A stretch of DNA of 64,000 nucleotides. Origin: Owenia fusiformis. Taxonomy: Eukaryota > Annelida > Polychaeta > Sabellida > Oweniidae. Below the pieces are notes generated by a model. It worked only from the letters and a program-made list of their open reading frames with translations, did not search any database and had not been told where the DNA came from. Of the stretch, positions 18,935 through 31,482 are shown piece after piece. The DNA is taken from positions 9,571,555-9,635,554 of the forward strand of contig CAIIXF020000002.1 of NCBI GenBank assembly GCA_903813345.2, given 5' to 3'. Made by a program: the position numbers and the translations under genes. Numbering within the stretch: position 1 is the first letter of the stretch; each line of letters opens with the position of its first letter.

Positions 18935-21843
18935 ATTATACACAACGCATATTGTGGCAAAACTAAAATTCCAAATATTAGAACTTCAACGCGTTGCTCC
19001 AAGTCTGTAACTACCAATCTATACGTCAATATGTGCATATAAAGTAGAATATTATTCTAACCCAATTTGGTTTAAGTCCACATTTTGCTCTCATTACTAC
19101 ACTTGAACTGAGTTTTAATACTATAAGGGTATTATATGGGATATTATTTTAGACATTATCAGTACTGAAAATGAGTATAAATGATCGGACGCTAAGTGTC
19201 TACTTACAGAGGGCAATTAAAAAGTAGTCAGCGTTACTGATGCCCACTGGTGAATATCACAATGTTACGTAGCAAATAAGGAATGTTTTTGTGTAATTGT
19301 AAACGGACAAATGATAGCTGGCAAATTGTCACAACAATTATACAAATGTATATTTTATTCTATTATTCTACATAATAACAACTCGAACCTCTTGAACACC
19401 TCAAAATTTACAATATCCTTTCATGTCTACAAAAAATACTTTGATATAAGAAAACTGAAAATTATCATTAGGATATTTAACTTCAGCATTCTTGGAACAT
19501 ATGATCCACAGATTTAGTATTTCCGAGACCTAGAATTAGTAGTCCGAAGCGTACTTGTATACCTTAAAGCCCCCGATAAATCGGGCTACGTATACCACCG
19601 TGTTTACATTAGGGGATTAGAAGAGTTTATTTTTTACTTAGGTATGCAAGCAATATCAATATTAGGCCTTCATACATGTACTCGTGTGTACAATTAGCAT
19701 GCACTTCAATATTATATAAGCCAGGCTATTCAAGTACAACATAATGTACACTATTTATGTGTGTACTACATGAGAATACAATTCCCTGGGAAACAAAACA
19801 AAAATACTTTTTATATGTTCAAAATGAGCCATTTGATTGATGCATACACTTGATACCTCCATATATAAAAGTATATCTAATAGTTATTTTCAATTCCAAT
19901 GTTGAAACTTGCCTGGTTACGATTATACGGGAAATCAACACGGGACCATAGTTGTACACCTTCCTGGCTTACCTCTGAAGCCTGTACCCTGTAATCTCTT
20001 TATATAGGTTAGCGAGAGCGCTGCGCCTGCGCAGTTTTAAATTTTGGCGCACACTTTAATTGGTTTTTCAGAAATGGAAATCCGACTGGAAAACACGTCC
20101 GTAGTCATTTTTCATTGACATTTATAGCTGGGAAAATACATACAAATTGGACAAACAAATGGACCACTTTTATCCAACTTTTATGTGGTCGTTTTTCGGC
20201 GTTCGGCAGTCGGCGTTCTGAGTTCGGCGTCTGTAACAAATGGCAGGTGGTGACATTTTGCATGTTAATGTTTGTTTATAACTATAATTAATGTAAACAC
20301 ATTAGCAAAATAAATAAACATACTTAAATGTAATACTATTACATTAGCATGAATAATTAATGACAGGTGTTTCTTAATTTACACCGGAGATTATATAATA
20401 TTATATTTCATTTATGTATTATATATATATTATATAATTATATATGTATATTGCTTTTTAAGCAATTAACACTTTTTGAGCATTGATGGTCCATAAATGA
20501 CTAGTTTTGAGTGAAACGGAACTGATCTTGTAGGTATCTTTGCTTTGGAGGTTAAATTGGTAAAAATGATATTCGAGGCGACCTTTTTTAATATACTTTA
20601 ATTCTACAAATCGAATATTTGTCTGAAAATGAGTGAAGAAATTCATCTCAGATTTGTTTTGGGGATACTATGTACATTATATATGTGTTTCTTCCAATAT
20701 AACGTACATTACCATAACAGGTGTGTTATCGACTTGTAAAACATACTACACATGTAGTATACTATCACCACAGTGTAAAATATGATTCTTTATTTTTTAA
20801 TCAACTCACAACTCTAGTTCCGATTAACATCAGCTGTGTACTGAACGAAAATCAATTATCAATTAAAATGAACCCCGTTATATCAGATAGAACTATGAAT
20901 TGTTGCCATGTGTTAATATTTATTGCTATATAATGTCAACTCAATAGCCTTTGGCATAAAAGTAATATCCTGGTTCGCTCACTGCCAAAATAAAGCGTGC
21001 TGTCCAAATAATGGTCACTTAAATACCGGGCCAAAATATAACTGACAAGACAATAGTGAAAGAGGAAGGAAGCGACGAACATGATGATGTTCCACTAGTC
21101 TAGAACGCCGTGGGCGACAATACCGGTGTAGTACAAGTAAAGGAAATAACATAACTTCCATTTCCTGAAAACCAATTTACATCGTTGAATAATAGGAACC
21201 ATACTTCCTTAAAAAGGATGCTGTAGTAGCTGGATATATTCAGCTAAACGGTGACAGTTTAACATGACGTACCGTACGTTTGGTGATGGACATCGACTTA
21301 TCATTTGAACGTCTGAACGTAATTTTAAATGTCATTGATGATTGACAATCAAGGAGTGTCAACGTGGTTTTAACAACAAAGACCTGGGATGTAAAGATTA
21401 CAACATGTAGTCTACATAAAGCATAGACCTCTATGACACGGTCACTACGTCATTGGAATTACTTAGAGCTACCAATAGTGAAAAATAATGTCATTTTAAT
21501 TAATTGACAAACATAAAGTTTAGATCCTAGGTTGCTCGTTGAAGTTAACGAGGTACTAAAAACGTGAACATCGTACAACAAAAACATTCCCGCACTAGAC
21601 TTCAGACATTTATGTTCAATGTTTAAAGCCCATGGGCTAACAAACCACGTGATTCGAAAGTCCATAGACTCTATAAGGTGTGAATTTTAAAGTCGTAAAA
21701 TGTTTTAAAAATAAAAGGGAGCTAAGAATCCAACAACTTGCCCATCTGGACATTATATTGATACAATAGCACTCGGTGTTCCATGTATCGAATATTCAAA
21801 ACGTAAAAAAATTCAGTATACCTACAAGAGAGTTTTCGCAATA
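18935..21843. other. Intergenic span between divergent gene B and SLC26-like gene
   Basis: Must hold the promoters of both genes. Seen: an AT-rich simple stretch at 20389-20455 (TATATA-rich), a TCGGCGTTC-type short repeat at 20190-20232, and AATAAAAGGG at 21710-21719, a possible TATA-like element 125 bp before the SLC26 start. Short open frames here lack support. Confidence 0.4.
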
Positions 21844-24027
21844 ATGAAGAAACTAAGCAACACATCAGATGAACAACGAATTGAGATAAATCGAAGCATA
21901 TACAAACAAGACATATTCAATGAGACTTTCAAGACAGACACGAATAAGGAAAAATCAAGTTGCATACAATCAATGTGCTCAAAGGTCGACTGCTCTTCTA
22001 CAAAATGGAAGGAACACTTGGCGACGTTATTCCCATTTGCGCATACAATTAAACATTACGAATGGCGGCGGCAGCTTTTGGGTGACGTAGTTGCAGGGCT
22101 TAGCGTAGGGGTACTCCATGTACCACAGGGAATGGGATTCGGCCTTCTTGCGGGTCTTTCACCAGTCTACGGACTATACTCTTCATTCTTTCCAGTCCTG
22201 GCATATTTCTTCTTTACATCATCGCGTCACGCATCATTTGGTACAATGGCACTTACGGCGTTGATGGTGGGTGTCGTGGTGAACCGCCACATGGGGCCTT
22301 CTCCGATGGAAGCTCCCCTTGATGATGTAACAGGCGAAGTGGGAACAACAATGGATCCATATCTACAACATGAAATGATGGGGGGCAGGATTATGATGGC
22401 TACATCTCTAACGTTACTAGCTGGACTGATCCAAATAGTGATGAGCCTATTGAGACTAGGCTTCCTGACTGTGTATATGTCCCAGCCCTTTATGAGTGGA
22501 TTCATGACAGGCGCCGCTGTACACATTATCACGAGCCAAATGAAGTTCCTCACAGGGATGTCTGAATCAGTGAAAACTAAAAATGGATATTTCAAAATAT
22601 TCAAAACGTATCAAGATATCGCAGCGAGACCAGAGCTTATCAACTATGCTGATGTTATTGTGTCTGCAGTTGCCATTGTAACACTTGTTATCCTCAGGAC
22701 TGTGGCTGTGAAATGTCAGAAGAGGTTCAATATACCTCTTCCCTGCGAGTTGTTGATCATTATATTCGCAACAATGGGATCCTACTTTGTTGGATTATCA
22801 ACGAGATTCCACACAAGAACGGTGGGCATGTTACCCATCGGTTTACCCATGCCAGTTGTGCCGGATTTCAACCATGTACAGAGTTACTTCACTGACGCTA
22901 TCATTATAGCGATTGTCGGTTTCGTGGTGTCCATCTCTATGACAAAGATCATCAGTGAAAAGTACAACTACGAAGTTAATTCAAACCAAGAACTTTTTGC
23001 GTATGGATTTGCAAATACGATAGGCTCGTTTTTCCATTGTTTTGCAGGAGCCGTAGCTCCTCCTAGAACGCTCATCAGAGACGCATGCGGAGGCAAAACG
23101 CAGCTCAGTAGCCTGGTGTCCTGTATGGTTGTTCTCGTTGTTATATTAGGCATCGGACCATTGTTCAAAGATCTTCCGAACAGTGCCTTAAGCTCCATCA
23201 TCGTCGTCGCCGTATCTCCTCTCCTCATGAAGTGCAAAGATCTGTTGAAATATTGGAAGATCAACCGCTTTGATGCTAGCACATGGCTCATTACGTCACT
23301 CTCGATTGTAATACTTGACATCGATGTCGGATTGATTATCGGGATAGGATACAGTTTACTATCGGTCATAATTCGTACTCAGCTCGCTAGTTCTTACACT
23401 GTAACCAACATAGAGAAAACGGAGCTGTATGTCAAAAATCCTAGGATGGACGACGCTATTAAGATATTCAAGTACGACGGTCCAGTGTACTATGGCAATG
23501 CTGAAATGTTCAAAGCCAGGCTTTATTCTAAAACGTATGACCCATCTTCAGAAGCAGACGACCGCATAAATAGCAAACGTGAGCATCTGAAGGAGAATAT
23601 AACACAGGAGATACCGGTGTCATCTATTAGCAATGGACTTTCGCAGAATATTCACATAACAAACCATGATAAGAACAAAAATGCGACTCATGCAATCACT
23701 GACCCGCATAAAGTAGTAATCATTGACTTCAGTTGTGTGTCCTTTATTGATGTTGTGGCCATCAACACTTTAATTGATACACACAAGACATTCAGACTAT
23801 CGGGCGTCCAAATGTTCATTGCGGGTTGTACTGATAGCGTCTATGATAGCCTAAAGACGATTGAAAATACTGAAAAAGAGAAGCCAGAAAACGATTTGTT
23901 GAATAACATATTTGTCACAGTACATGATGCAGTGAAATATGTACACTCAATGAACCAATGGACAGACATAACACCACCGAATCAATCTTACAGTGTAAAT
24001 CTGACAAATGAAACATCAAAATTATAA
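21844..24027 (+). CDS. SLC26/SulP-family anion transporter, single-exon
   Basis: A 727-aa uninterrupted frame. A cytoplasmic N-terminus leads into the conserved SulP start (DVVAGLSVG at 81-89, VPQGMGFGLLAGL 93-105, YGLYSSFFP 109-117, the sulfate-transporter signature region). Multiple membrane spans run to about 510; NQELFAYG (381-388) and GGKTQ (416-420) frame the TM10 anion-site region. A STAS domain covers about 525-705 (IKIFKYDGPVYYGNAEMF at 539-556, VVIIDFSCVSFIDVVAI at 624-640) with a variable insert near 565-620. Family members exchange sulfate, chloride, bicarbonate, oxalate or iodide at the plasma membrane; the substrate cannot be told. Length is typical of SLC26. At the TM10 site it has APPR (405-408) where many members have SxSR, keeping only the Arg. 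Animal SLC26 genes usually have many introns, so this is either a retrocopy under constraint or an intron-loss lineage. It is intact, so it is unlikely to be a dead copy. Confidence 0.93.
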   Translation: MKKLSNTSDEQRIEINRSIYKQDIFNETFKTDTNKEKSSCIQSMCSKVDCSSTKWKEHLATLFPFAHTIKHYEWRRQLLGDVVAGLSVGVLHVPQGMGFGLLAGLSPVYGLYSSFFPVLAYFFFTSSRHASFGTMALTALMVGVVVNRHMGPSPMEAPLDDVTGEVGTTMDPYLQHEMMGGRIMMATSLTLLAGLIQIVMSLLRLGFLTVYMSQPFMSGFMTGAAVHIITSQMKFLTGMSESVKTKNGYFKIFKTYQDIAARPELINYADVIVSAVAIVTLVILRTVAVKCQKRFNIPLPCELLIIIFATMGSYFVGLSTRFHTRTVGMLPIGLPMPVVPDFNHVQSYFTDAIIIAIVGFVVSISMTKIISEKYNYEVNSNQELFAYGFANTIGSFFHCFAGAVAPPRTLIRDACGGKTQLSSLVSCMVVLVVILGIGPLFKDLPNSALSSIIVVAVSPLLMKCKDLLKYWKINRFDASTWLITSLSIVILDIDVGLIIGIGYSLLSVIIRTQLASSYTVTNIEKTELYVKNPRMDDAIKIFKYDGPVYYGNAEMFKARLYSKTYDPSSEADDRINSKREHLKENITQEIPVSSISNGLSQNIHITNHDKNKNATHAITDPHKVVIIDFSCVSFIDVVAINTLIDTHKTFRLSGVQMFIAGCTDSVYDSLKTIENTEKEKPENDLLNNIFVTVHDAVKYVHSMNQWTDITPPNQSYSVNLTNETSKL

Positions 24028-24234
24028 CATGTAATCTGGTGCTTGATAGATGTTCAAAAAGTTTTGGATGTTCTAAAATTCTTAAGAAATAGCATTGATT
24101 GGTTAATTCATATTATGACTACATATGGATGCACGTGCGGCCGTTTGAAGGGTCACGTACGCAATATGCGCACGCGGTACCAACTACAGCCGTCAATTTG
24201 AATTTAAGACACACTAGGTGTTGCCAAATACTAA

Positions 24235-24373
24235 GTTATTGAATGATTTGAAGTGCAATACAGGATATATTCTCCTCGAGAAATTCCGTATTGGAACGAG
24301 ACGAAGTCGAGTGCCAATACAGAATATTGAGAGCGGAATATATCATGTATTGCACTTCAAATCATTCTATAAC
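24235..24373. mobile_element. Hairpin MITE downstream of the SLC26 gene
   Basis: GTTATTGAATGATTTGAAGT at the left and its near-perfect complement at the right (GTTATAGAATGATTTGAAGT when complemented); similarity runs about 40 bp per arm through GCAATACA and ATATATTC. Confidence 0.75.
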
Positions 24374-26271
24374 GTTTTTATCGTCTGATCTTCTGTATTG
24401 CTACTGATTATGTCCCCTCCGTACCAATAGTTTCTGTATTGCGACGGAGATGATCAATGGGGACAATCTCAATATGCAATACTGATTGGTACAGCACAAG
24501 AATTGACCAATCAGAAGGCTTCATTTTACAGATCATACGATAGAAAATGTATACATGAGTCTAGTACAAACATTCGTTTGTGTAACCAAATCAAGAGATC
24601 TGCATAGTCGTGTATTAAACTCATTTTGTAAAGTACATATCGTAATTCCACCTCGATCAAAAAGCTATTGCCCTATGATAACTTTGTAGAAAAAACACTT
24701 TAACTTTAAAATGTTGATGGTATTTGTGAGTCAGCTTCATTCTTTGTTACTGACCACAAAGCGTATATGAACAGCTGACATGGTATTGTAATTTGTTCAA
24801 TGTTTTATATTATTGTCCATTGTACGATTGGTATGAGGCGCACTGATGCACTTTAAATTGAAACATGCTTTATGTTAACTTAACGTTTTTAATAATAAAA
24901 TGTACAAAATATTATTGGTTCAATAAATATTTTTATATTAGTTATATTTCATTGTGCGATTATGTTGTTGACCACTGAAGCTACATTGGATACAGTAAAA
25001 ATTCAAACATGTTTTAATAACAACTTTTTAATAATATAATGTACAAAATATTATCGGGTTAAATGATTGGCTAATAACATAAACATTTCAATAATTTGAA
25101 TCAAAGTGCAATTAATATATCTTCAGAACGCTCTTCGCATTATATCTAACGCCTGTGTCAAATAGCTAGAGTCTATTGTTCTCAGGTTCCGAGGTAATTT
25201 TATCCTAGCATTCTTTAACAATGGGTTAACCCAACTAATTGTTATAACATGCGTATTCCCATACAAACGATCTGTCTTCCAGAGAAAACTAAGATTTGTG
25301 GACATGTTTTGCTATCATGCCATCATACCCCAGTATGTCTTCTGTCAGTCAAAAAAGTTTGAATCAAAACTCCCCAGGAAAATCAAAAGATCTCACCTGT
25401 TGAAGACGCCATCTATAGAAAATGTCAAAAAATGTCATTCTGATTTTGACAGATGGAGGCAGGTCAAAAAGGTCAAATCTTTTAAAGAAAATGCACCTTA
25501 ATCACATTAAATCATGTCTTAGAGTTGGTCCACACATACACTTTTTCATTCATGAACTTACCAAAATCCAACCACTGGTGATGCTTATGTAATTACAATA
25601 ATTGGACTATATTTTTGCCATCTAATGTGGCTTCTACTAAGCATGGCAAATAATTAAGCCGAAATGGGACAACATGTATCTCATATTCATCTTATATAAC
25701 AGCGGCGACAGCTCACTCATACCTCCCCGAGAGCTCCTGGGCGTGTTGTTCTGACAGTACCCGGGCCGGATAATACATCTTACTGAATTAATCCTAACCT
25801 GACATCTTTGATGGTCTTTGATTTTATAATCAATAAAAAGTGTATATTAATTTGAACAAGTAGCTTTATATAATCAACAAAAACTAAAACTATGCTAAAC
25901 TAATTACAAAATACAAAAATATTAAGTTAATACAGCATGAAAAATGTATATAATAAAAAACAAAGATTCTTGGCCAATGCCAGTGTGTGAACTTCTAAAA
26001 TATTTAACTATTTTTCAAATATTCTTTCAAATGTTGCATAAAATTATGTTATATTTCAAGTTGGGAAGAGTTGTTTTAAGGATGAATTGTCATGGGATGG
26101 TAAGAACACCCTAGCATCAAAATTTGAAACATAAAGTACTAACAAGTATTGGTCATCTGTCCATAGTACTTCGTTTATGTATTTCTATGAAACCATCTTT
26201 GACTTCTCTGAATATTTTGTTTGAGTATTTTCTAAAAGAAAGAAGAGAAACGTAAGACTTTGAAATTAAGA
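24374..26271. other. Non-coding span after SLC26 gene
   Basis: AATAAAA near 24894 is the first clear polyadenylation signal after the transporter, about 870 bp past the stop. CAATAAATATTT follows at 24922. Two similar GTACAAAATATTAT segments (24901 and 25041) suggest an old local duplication. No gene recognised. Confidence 0.4.
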
Positions 26272-26438
26272 AATATAGACCGAAAAGCAGGGGTTACATC
26301 GTCAAATACAACCCGCATGGCTAGACACAAACGTTTTCTGTACCCCGAACGACCGAGGGAGTGAGGGGTTCGAAAGCCTTTGTGCCTAGCCCCAAGGGGT
26401 GTATTCGACGATATTACCCCTGCTCTGAGGTCTATATT
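26272..26438. mobile_element. Hairpin MITE
   Basis: Ends AATATAGACC and GGTCTATATT are inverted; the pairing continues through GCAGGGGT..ATCGTC..AATAC and TAGACACAAA/TTTGTGCCTA, making one long imperfect stem of about 80 bp per arm. Confidence 0.75.
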
Positions 26439-26588
26439 ACGATTCGAACATGAAAACTCACCAAATTGTTTCGAATATTCATCATGGTCCGCCATTACTA
26501 CGACCCACCGTTATGACGTCACACATTACACGTATTAACTGGGTTATTGATCTGGAATATAACTCAGCTGAAGCATTGACTTACCCCC

Positions 26589-27387
26589 CTATCACACCAA
26601 ACTAGTTCTTACCCGTTCTTGCCAGTCCTACGAAAACGTCGTAAAACGGGCTCAATCTGGCTGTGGTCGGGAAATATGTCTGAAATAATTAGCTTCTTCG
26701 TTCTTAAACAGTCTTCAATACGTCCATCTCGTTCGCAGTTCGTACAGGTCGCACCACGTTCGGTGTGCAACGTCGTAGAACGCGTCCCTTAGTTTAGAAG
26801 GTCAACATGACCTGATTACAGAACGGTATGGTCGCCATCGAATTTTGAATCGATTCAAAATTCTAAAATCACATTTCCGTCTGAAAACGTTCATAAAGTT
26901 CGTAAATAGACTTTAGAAAGTTGCAGCTACGTTCATTCCGTTCGCACACAGTTTAAAACCAGTTTTGAAGAACGCAGTGGCAACTTGTTTGGTGTGATAG
27001 CTATATTTTTGTTAACTCGTTCATAAGCAGTGTTAAATACGTTCTTAATCAGTTTAAACCCGTTTGCAATTAGTTCTACCTCGTTCTCAACACGTCCTCA
27101 GACAGTTTAACTCGTTGTTAAAACGTCCCTAGTAGGATTGAAGTACGATGGTTCCGTTCGTAGTACGTTCAGCTCGTCGTTAGTACGTTGTCACTCCTTC
27201 TAATTGTAGAACGTGACGACCACGAGAACATTTTGAGCATTGTCTAAGTTCTAAAGGACCTACCCGTTCGAGTACGTTCGATGAAGTTTGTAAATAGACC
27301 CCAAACGGTTCTTAGTAGGTCCAGTCCGTTCGTACACAGTTGAAGCCCGTTTTCGAGAACGTAGTGAGAACTAGTTTGGTGTGATAG
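26589..27387. mobile_element. 799-bp TIR element with dense internal CGTTC repeats
   Basis: The left end CTATCACACCAAACTAGTTC is perfectly inverted at 27387. A second right end lies inside at 26981-27000, and about 120 bp before each right end are similar, so this is a composite or internally duplicated element. The interior contains dozens of spaced CGTTC/GTTCTTA-type words on a rough 14-16-bp rhythm and no coding, like subterminal transposase-binding repeats. Confidence 0.7.
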
Positions 27388-28074
27388 TAGGGTTAGTTTA
27401 CAGTTCATAGAAGGCGTGAATACAGTCATGTTCGAATATCTGTTAATGACTTTTTTAACATGTATGGTAATGACTTCAGTACTAGAATAAATGAAATTAA
27501 TATCACCTGATGGATTATTATAACTTTTTATGATACAAAATGAGTTATGTATCCTATTAAGTTTTTAACAAATAATTAAACTGACGCGCGCACTGATCAA
27601 TTTGCAACCAACCGATGTCCTGCTAATGGAAAAGTCTCAAAGAATTTCACCCCATTTAACATTTATATTCAATCATTTTTCTCTTCAAAATGTCTAGTTA
27701 TATTTGTTATCCGTTTTTATTATATTTTAAACTTTTTCTCTTTGTTGTCATATTTTTTATTAATACACTTAGAGATTGCTTTTCTTGCTGGGTTTCTTTA
27801 AGGTTTTTAGTAATTTCCCTAATTTGATGTTTGTGCTTAGATATTTAGCATTACAGGATTATATTCCATTTGAAGTTTGAATAATAATCATGCTTGATAA
27901 AACGCATTCTTTATAACAAAAAATGTTATTTTGTGGGAAATTTGTGCAATGAAAAATGGGGTATGGGGACTTTATTAAGACAATTATTGTGACCTAACAT
28001 CCTTCCATTCTGGCAAATAGAGGGTTTATTGTGCCAGTAATTTCATCCTTATTCTCCATTTATCATATGTCAAT

Positions 28075-29051
28075 CGTGAATATGGGATGGAGGGGGGGGA
28101 GCAGGCAATTTCTGCTAGGAAATTCAACAAATCTGGAAGATTTATTTTTTCAAGAAAAAGTTTACTATTGAATAACTAAATGGATAGGCACATGGTATGG
28201 TAGAATATGTTAGGTTTTCTGGGATTTTTTCTAAAACGATACGCATCTAAGGTATGAGATCTATTAAAAAAGGCGCAAGGCCATCAACAGGCACAAATCA
28301 ACATTTTTGCTATAAATCAAGCAACAATGGTCTGGACGACCTGTAATAAATACTTGTAAGTGATGTTATCATAACTAAATTAATGTCATTACTGAATTTA
28401 TAAAATAAGTTTCCATATGTGAAATAAAAAATAATCGAAAATAATGAATTTGGGACGGAGGGTGGGGAGCAATATGTATATAAGACATGATTAGAGATGT
28501 TTCGCGACTTTAAGTCCTTTTACTCTAAATGTCCCCATTTTTCAGTCTCCAGGGGTATATCATCCAGTTTCTTACTAAGTTAATGAGTTCATTTTTCAAA
28601 TACAAGAATTCGTGTGAAGTTGTTTCACTTTATAGAATTATTACTCCCCCCCCTCCGTCCCCTCCCCCCTCCGTCCCATTTTAATTATTTTCGATTATTT
28701 TTTATTTTACGTATGGAAACTTATTTTATAAATTCAGCAATGACATTAATTTAGTTATGATAACATCACTTAGAAGTATTTATTACAGGTCGTGTAGTCC
28801 ATTGTTGCTTGATTTATAGCAAAAACTTTGACTTTTGCACGTTGGTTGCGTTGCGCCTTTTTTAATAGATCTTATATCTTAAAAGAGTATCGGTTGAAAA
28901 ATAATCCTAGAATACCTAACATATTTTATAAAACCGTGCGCTTATTCAATTTGCAATTCAATCGTAAACTCTGTCTTGAAAAAATAATTTTACCAGATTT
29001 GTTGAATTTTCTAGTGGAAATTGCCTGCTCCCCCTCCGTCCCATTTTCACG
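28075..29051. mobile_element. 977-bp fold-back element (large palindrome)
   Basis: Ends CGTGAATATGGGATGGAGGG and CCCTCCGTCCCATTTTCACG are inverted. Nearly the whole left arm (to about 28465) has its complement in the right arm (about 28630-29051), including GAGCAGGCAATTTC and GCTATAAATCAAGCAACAAT. Internal GGGACGGAGGG runs bound the inner arms. Frames inside are by-products of the palindrome. Confidence 0.85.
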
Positions 29052-29985
29052 ATCACCGGGTGTGTATGTGGCAAATTTAGATATAATTATATGATAATCA
29101 TTGCTACATCTAAACAATATCATGTTTGCAACTTAAAATCATGGAAAAGTTTAAAAATACTCCAAAATAGCGAAAAATGGGAAAGGTAAAAAGCATATAA
29201 AATCTTGAATCCTCAAAATCCCAGTTATTTTATTGCAGATTATGAAAGCTCTAATGCTCCTCTTTCCAACAGTAATACTCACTGTACATGGGACATCTGG
29301 CTTTTCTAACAAATTGGATCCAAAGATACATATGAACTCTTCAACATGTCCCATATACAAGTCAAATGGTTATTAACTGGTTTTGGATTATCTTCTTGGC
29401 ATATCATAAGCTGGAAATATGTCTTTTTTCACTGATTTTTGTGCATTTTCTAGGTTGTAAAAAGACAACAAACATGGGTTGCTTAGCAACGGTGTCACAC
29501 ACTAACCAATCATCTGTGAGAAAATTGAATGACATATTTTGGCTTCCCAATGGTCATACTTTCATATAAGAATAAAATTTTTGAAATATAAAATTTGACC
29601 TGTGCCACCTCCTGCCCCCTTTTAACAAATAGTTCATCTTAATCATTAACGTATTATCCTCGAAATAGTTGGCACGTAGTTAGTGCGTAGATTCAGGTTT
29701 CGAAATATGATTTCAAATCAGTTAAAACAATAGGGGGAATAATCCCAGAGTTCAATGATGACCTACGCTTTTAATGTAAATCTGTACGGTATTTAGATGA
29801 CCCACGTCTCTGATTGGTCAAAATCGACAAATTTTGGTGGTCTCAAAATTTTCGAAATACGCTTCGAATAATATCATATTCATTTCTGGCGCGTTGACCA
29901 ATATTATAGCTTGTTTTTCACATCAAGATGAAGACATGCGTGAGAAATAGTTTTATATCGTTTAAAACATCACAACGACGTTTTA
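29052..29985. other. Non-coding span
   Basis: AT-rich sequence with short unsupported frames. Nothing recognised. Confidence 0.4.
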
Positions 29986-30980
29986 CAGTGCGTATAAAAA
30001 ACGCAACAGATTGTTATCTCGGAAAAGCACAAAACCAGTGATAACAGCATTGATTTCATTCAATGCACCATAAAGCCATGTGTCTCTTCTTTACAATGAT
30101 ATATCATTTGTTGATATTTGGTCATGGTTAGGCGATTAATCATTCCATTTGCAAAGTGCGCCAAAATTAGCTTTGGGCCAAGTTATAAAAATCGCAAAAG
30201 TCAGTGTACGGAGCCCGGTGCAATATTGGAAGAAAACATAAAACCAATGCTGATTGCATCCCTTTCATTCAATGTACCAAAAAGCCAGATTACTCCTCTT
30301 TGCAATGGAATATCATTCATTCACAGGGAGTCATGGCTGGCAGAATACTCATTGATTTTGCAAAGTGGGGCAAAATTCAGCTCTGACCCAAGTTTTAAAC
30401 ATTGCAAAAGTCAGTACAACGGGCAAAGGGGCTATTGGAAGAATGTGTGACAGGTGTGGTATAGACAGTAAAGTGTTCATACTCATACTCTTGCAAGAAT
30501 ACATCCAATACCCCTCCAAATTGCCACCACTTTCTTGCACATAAAGATGCGCTCATCTGTCCACGTCATGCATGGTTCAGCTCTGAGTCATCTGTGGGTT
30601 AATGCAGAGAAAAGCAGCCCATGGGCAATTGTTACTCGAGGTTTTGCAATATCTGGTGGAGGAATTGTGAGCACAGATGCTGCTGAGAGAGCTCCAAAAG
30701 AAAAAGTCACAAGAATTCAAGTCAAGGGAACTTCCATTGGCACCTAACCCTTGCACTGATTTTTTCAATGTATAAAACTTGGCCCAGAGCCGATTTTGAC
30801 CCACTGTGCAAATGGAAGGATTTCTCACCCAACCATTACCACATGTGAATGAATGACATATCATTGCAAAGAGGAGAGATGTGGCTTTGTGGTGCATTGA
30901 ATGAAATTGATGTAGTCATCACTAGTTTTGTGATTTTACGAGATACGGTATCTACTTGTTGCGTTTTTTTATACTCCCTG
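29986..30980. mobile_element. 995-bp TIR element with TA target site
   Basis: Left end CAGTGCGTATAAAAAACGCA and right end (complement CAGGGAGTATAAAAAAACGC) are inverted and flanked by TA on both sides, as for Tc1/mariner-type insertions. The TIRs run about 200 bp. Inside, a segment of about 190 bp is repeated directly (about 30020-30230 and 30240-30430). The remainder (30450-30740) may be a relic of coding sequence but no domain is recognisable. Confidence 0.75.
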
Positions 30981-31185
30981 TATATTCGAAAACTAAATGG
31001 TGAGAATTTGCGCGAACGAAGGTGGTAATTGTTTTTGTTAACTCTTAAACTCTGGGGTTTTCCCTCCTCTTAGTTATAACAAACGAGACTACAGTGCTGA
31101 TATATAATAATTAAGGGTGCGTTTACAAACTAAACAGAGTGCTCCTACCAAAATAAATTTGCCTACATACCCCTGAGACTCTTAT

Positions 31186-31350
31186 CACTGCATCAAATGT
31201 GGAATTTCTAGTAATTTCTAGACGTGCTTAGTCGGTCTAGGAACTCCGTGTATCTAGAGATTTCTAGGCGTGCTTAGACGTGCTTAGAGCTGGCGTGGAC
31301 AGAGCGTGGCTAGAGTCTAGAAATCTCTAAGCACGCCGTGGTTAGACACA
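31186..31350. mobile_element. CTAGACGTGCTTAG-family element, partial
   Basis: Starts CACTGCATCAAATGTGGAAT, the same start as at 40415, and then carries several CTAGACGTGCTTAG words in both orientations. No clear right end. Confidence 0.5.
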
Positions 31351-31482
31351 AGACAAAATTAGTCGTTATTAAATTGCCATGTGAGATTTTGCGCTATATA
31401 TGGAAACATTTAAATTATAATTTTGTTAATATTTCGTGTTTTGCTTTAGCTAAATACGGGATCGCAACATGTCTTCTTAATT

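Noticed and set aside
20389-20455. TATATA-rich stretch as a promoter
   Set aside because: Long simple AT sequence with no start-site context and more than 1.3 kb from either neighbouring start codon.
22227-23369. Minus-strand frames opposite the SLC26 gene
   Set aside because: Shadows of a conserved, well-supported transporter frame.
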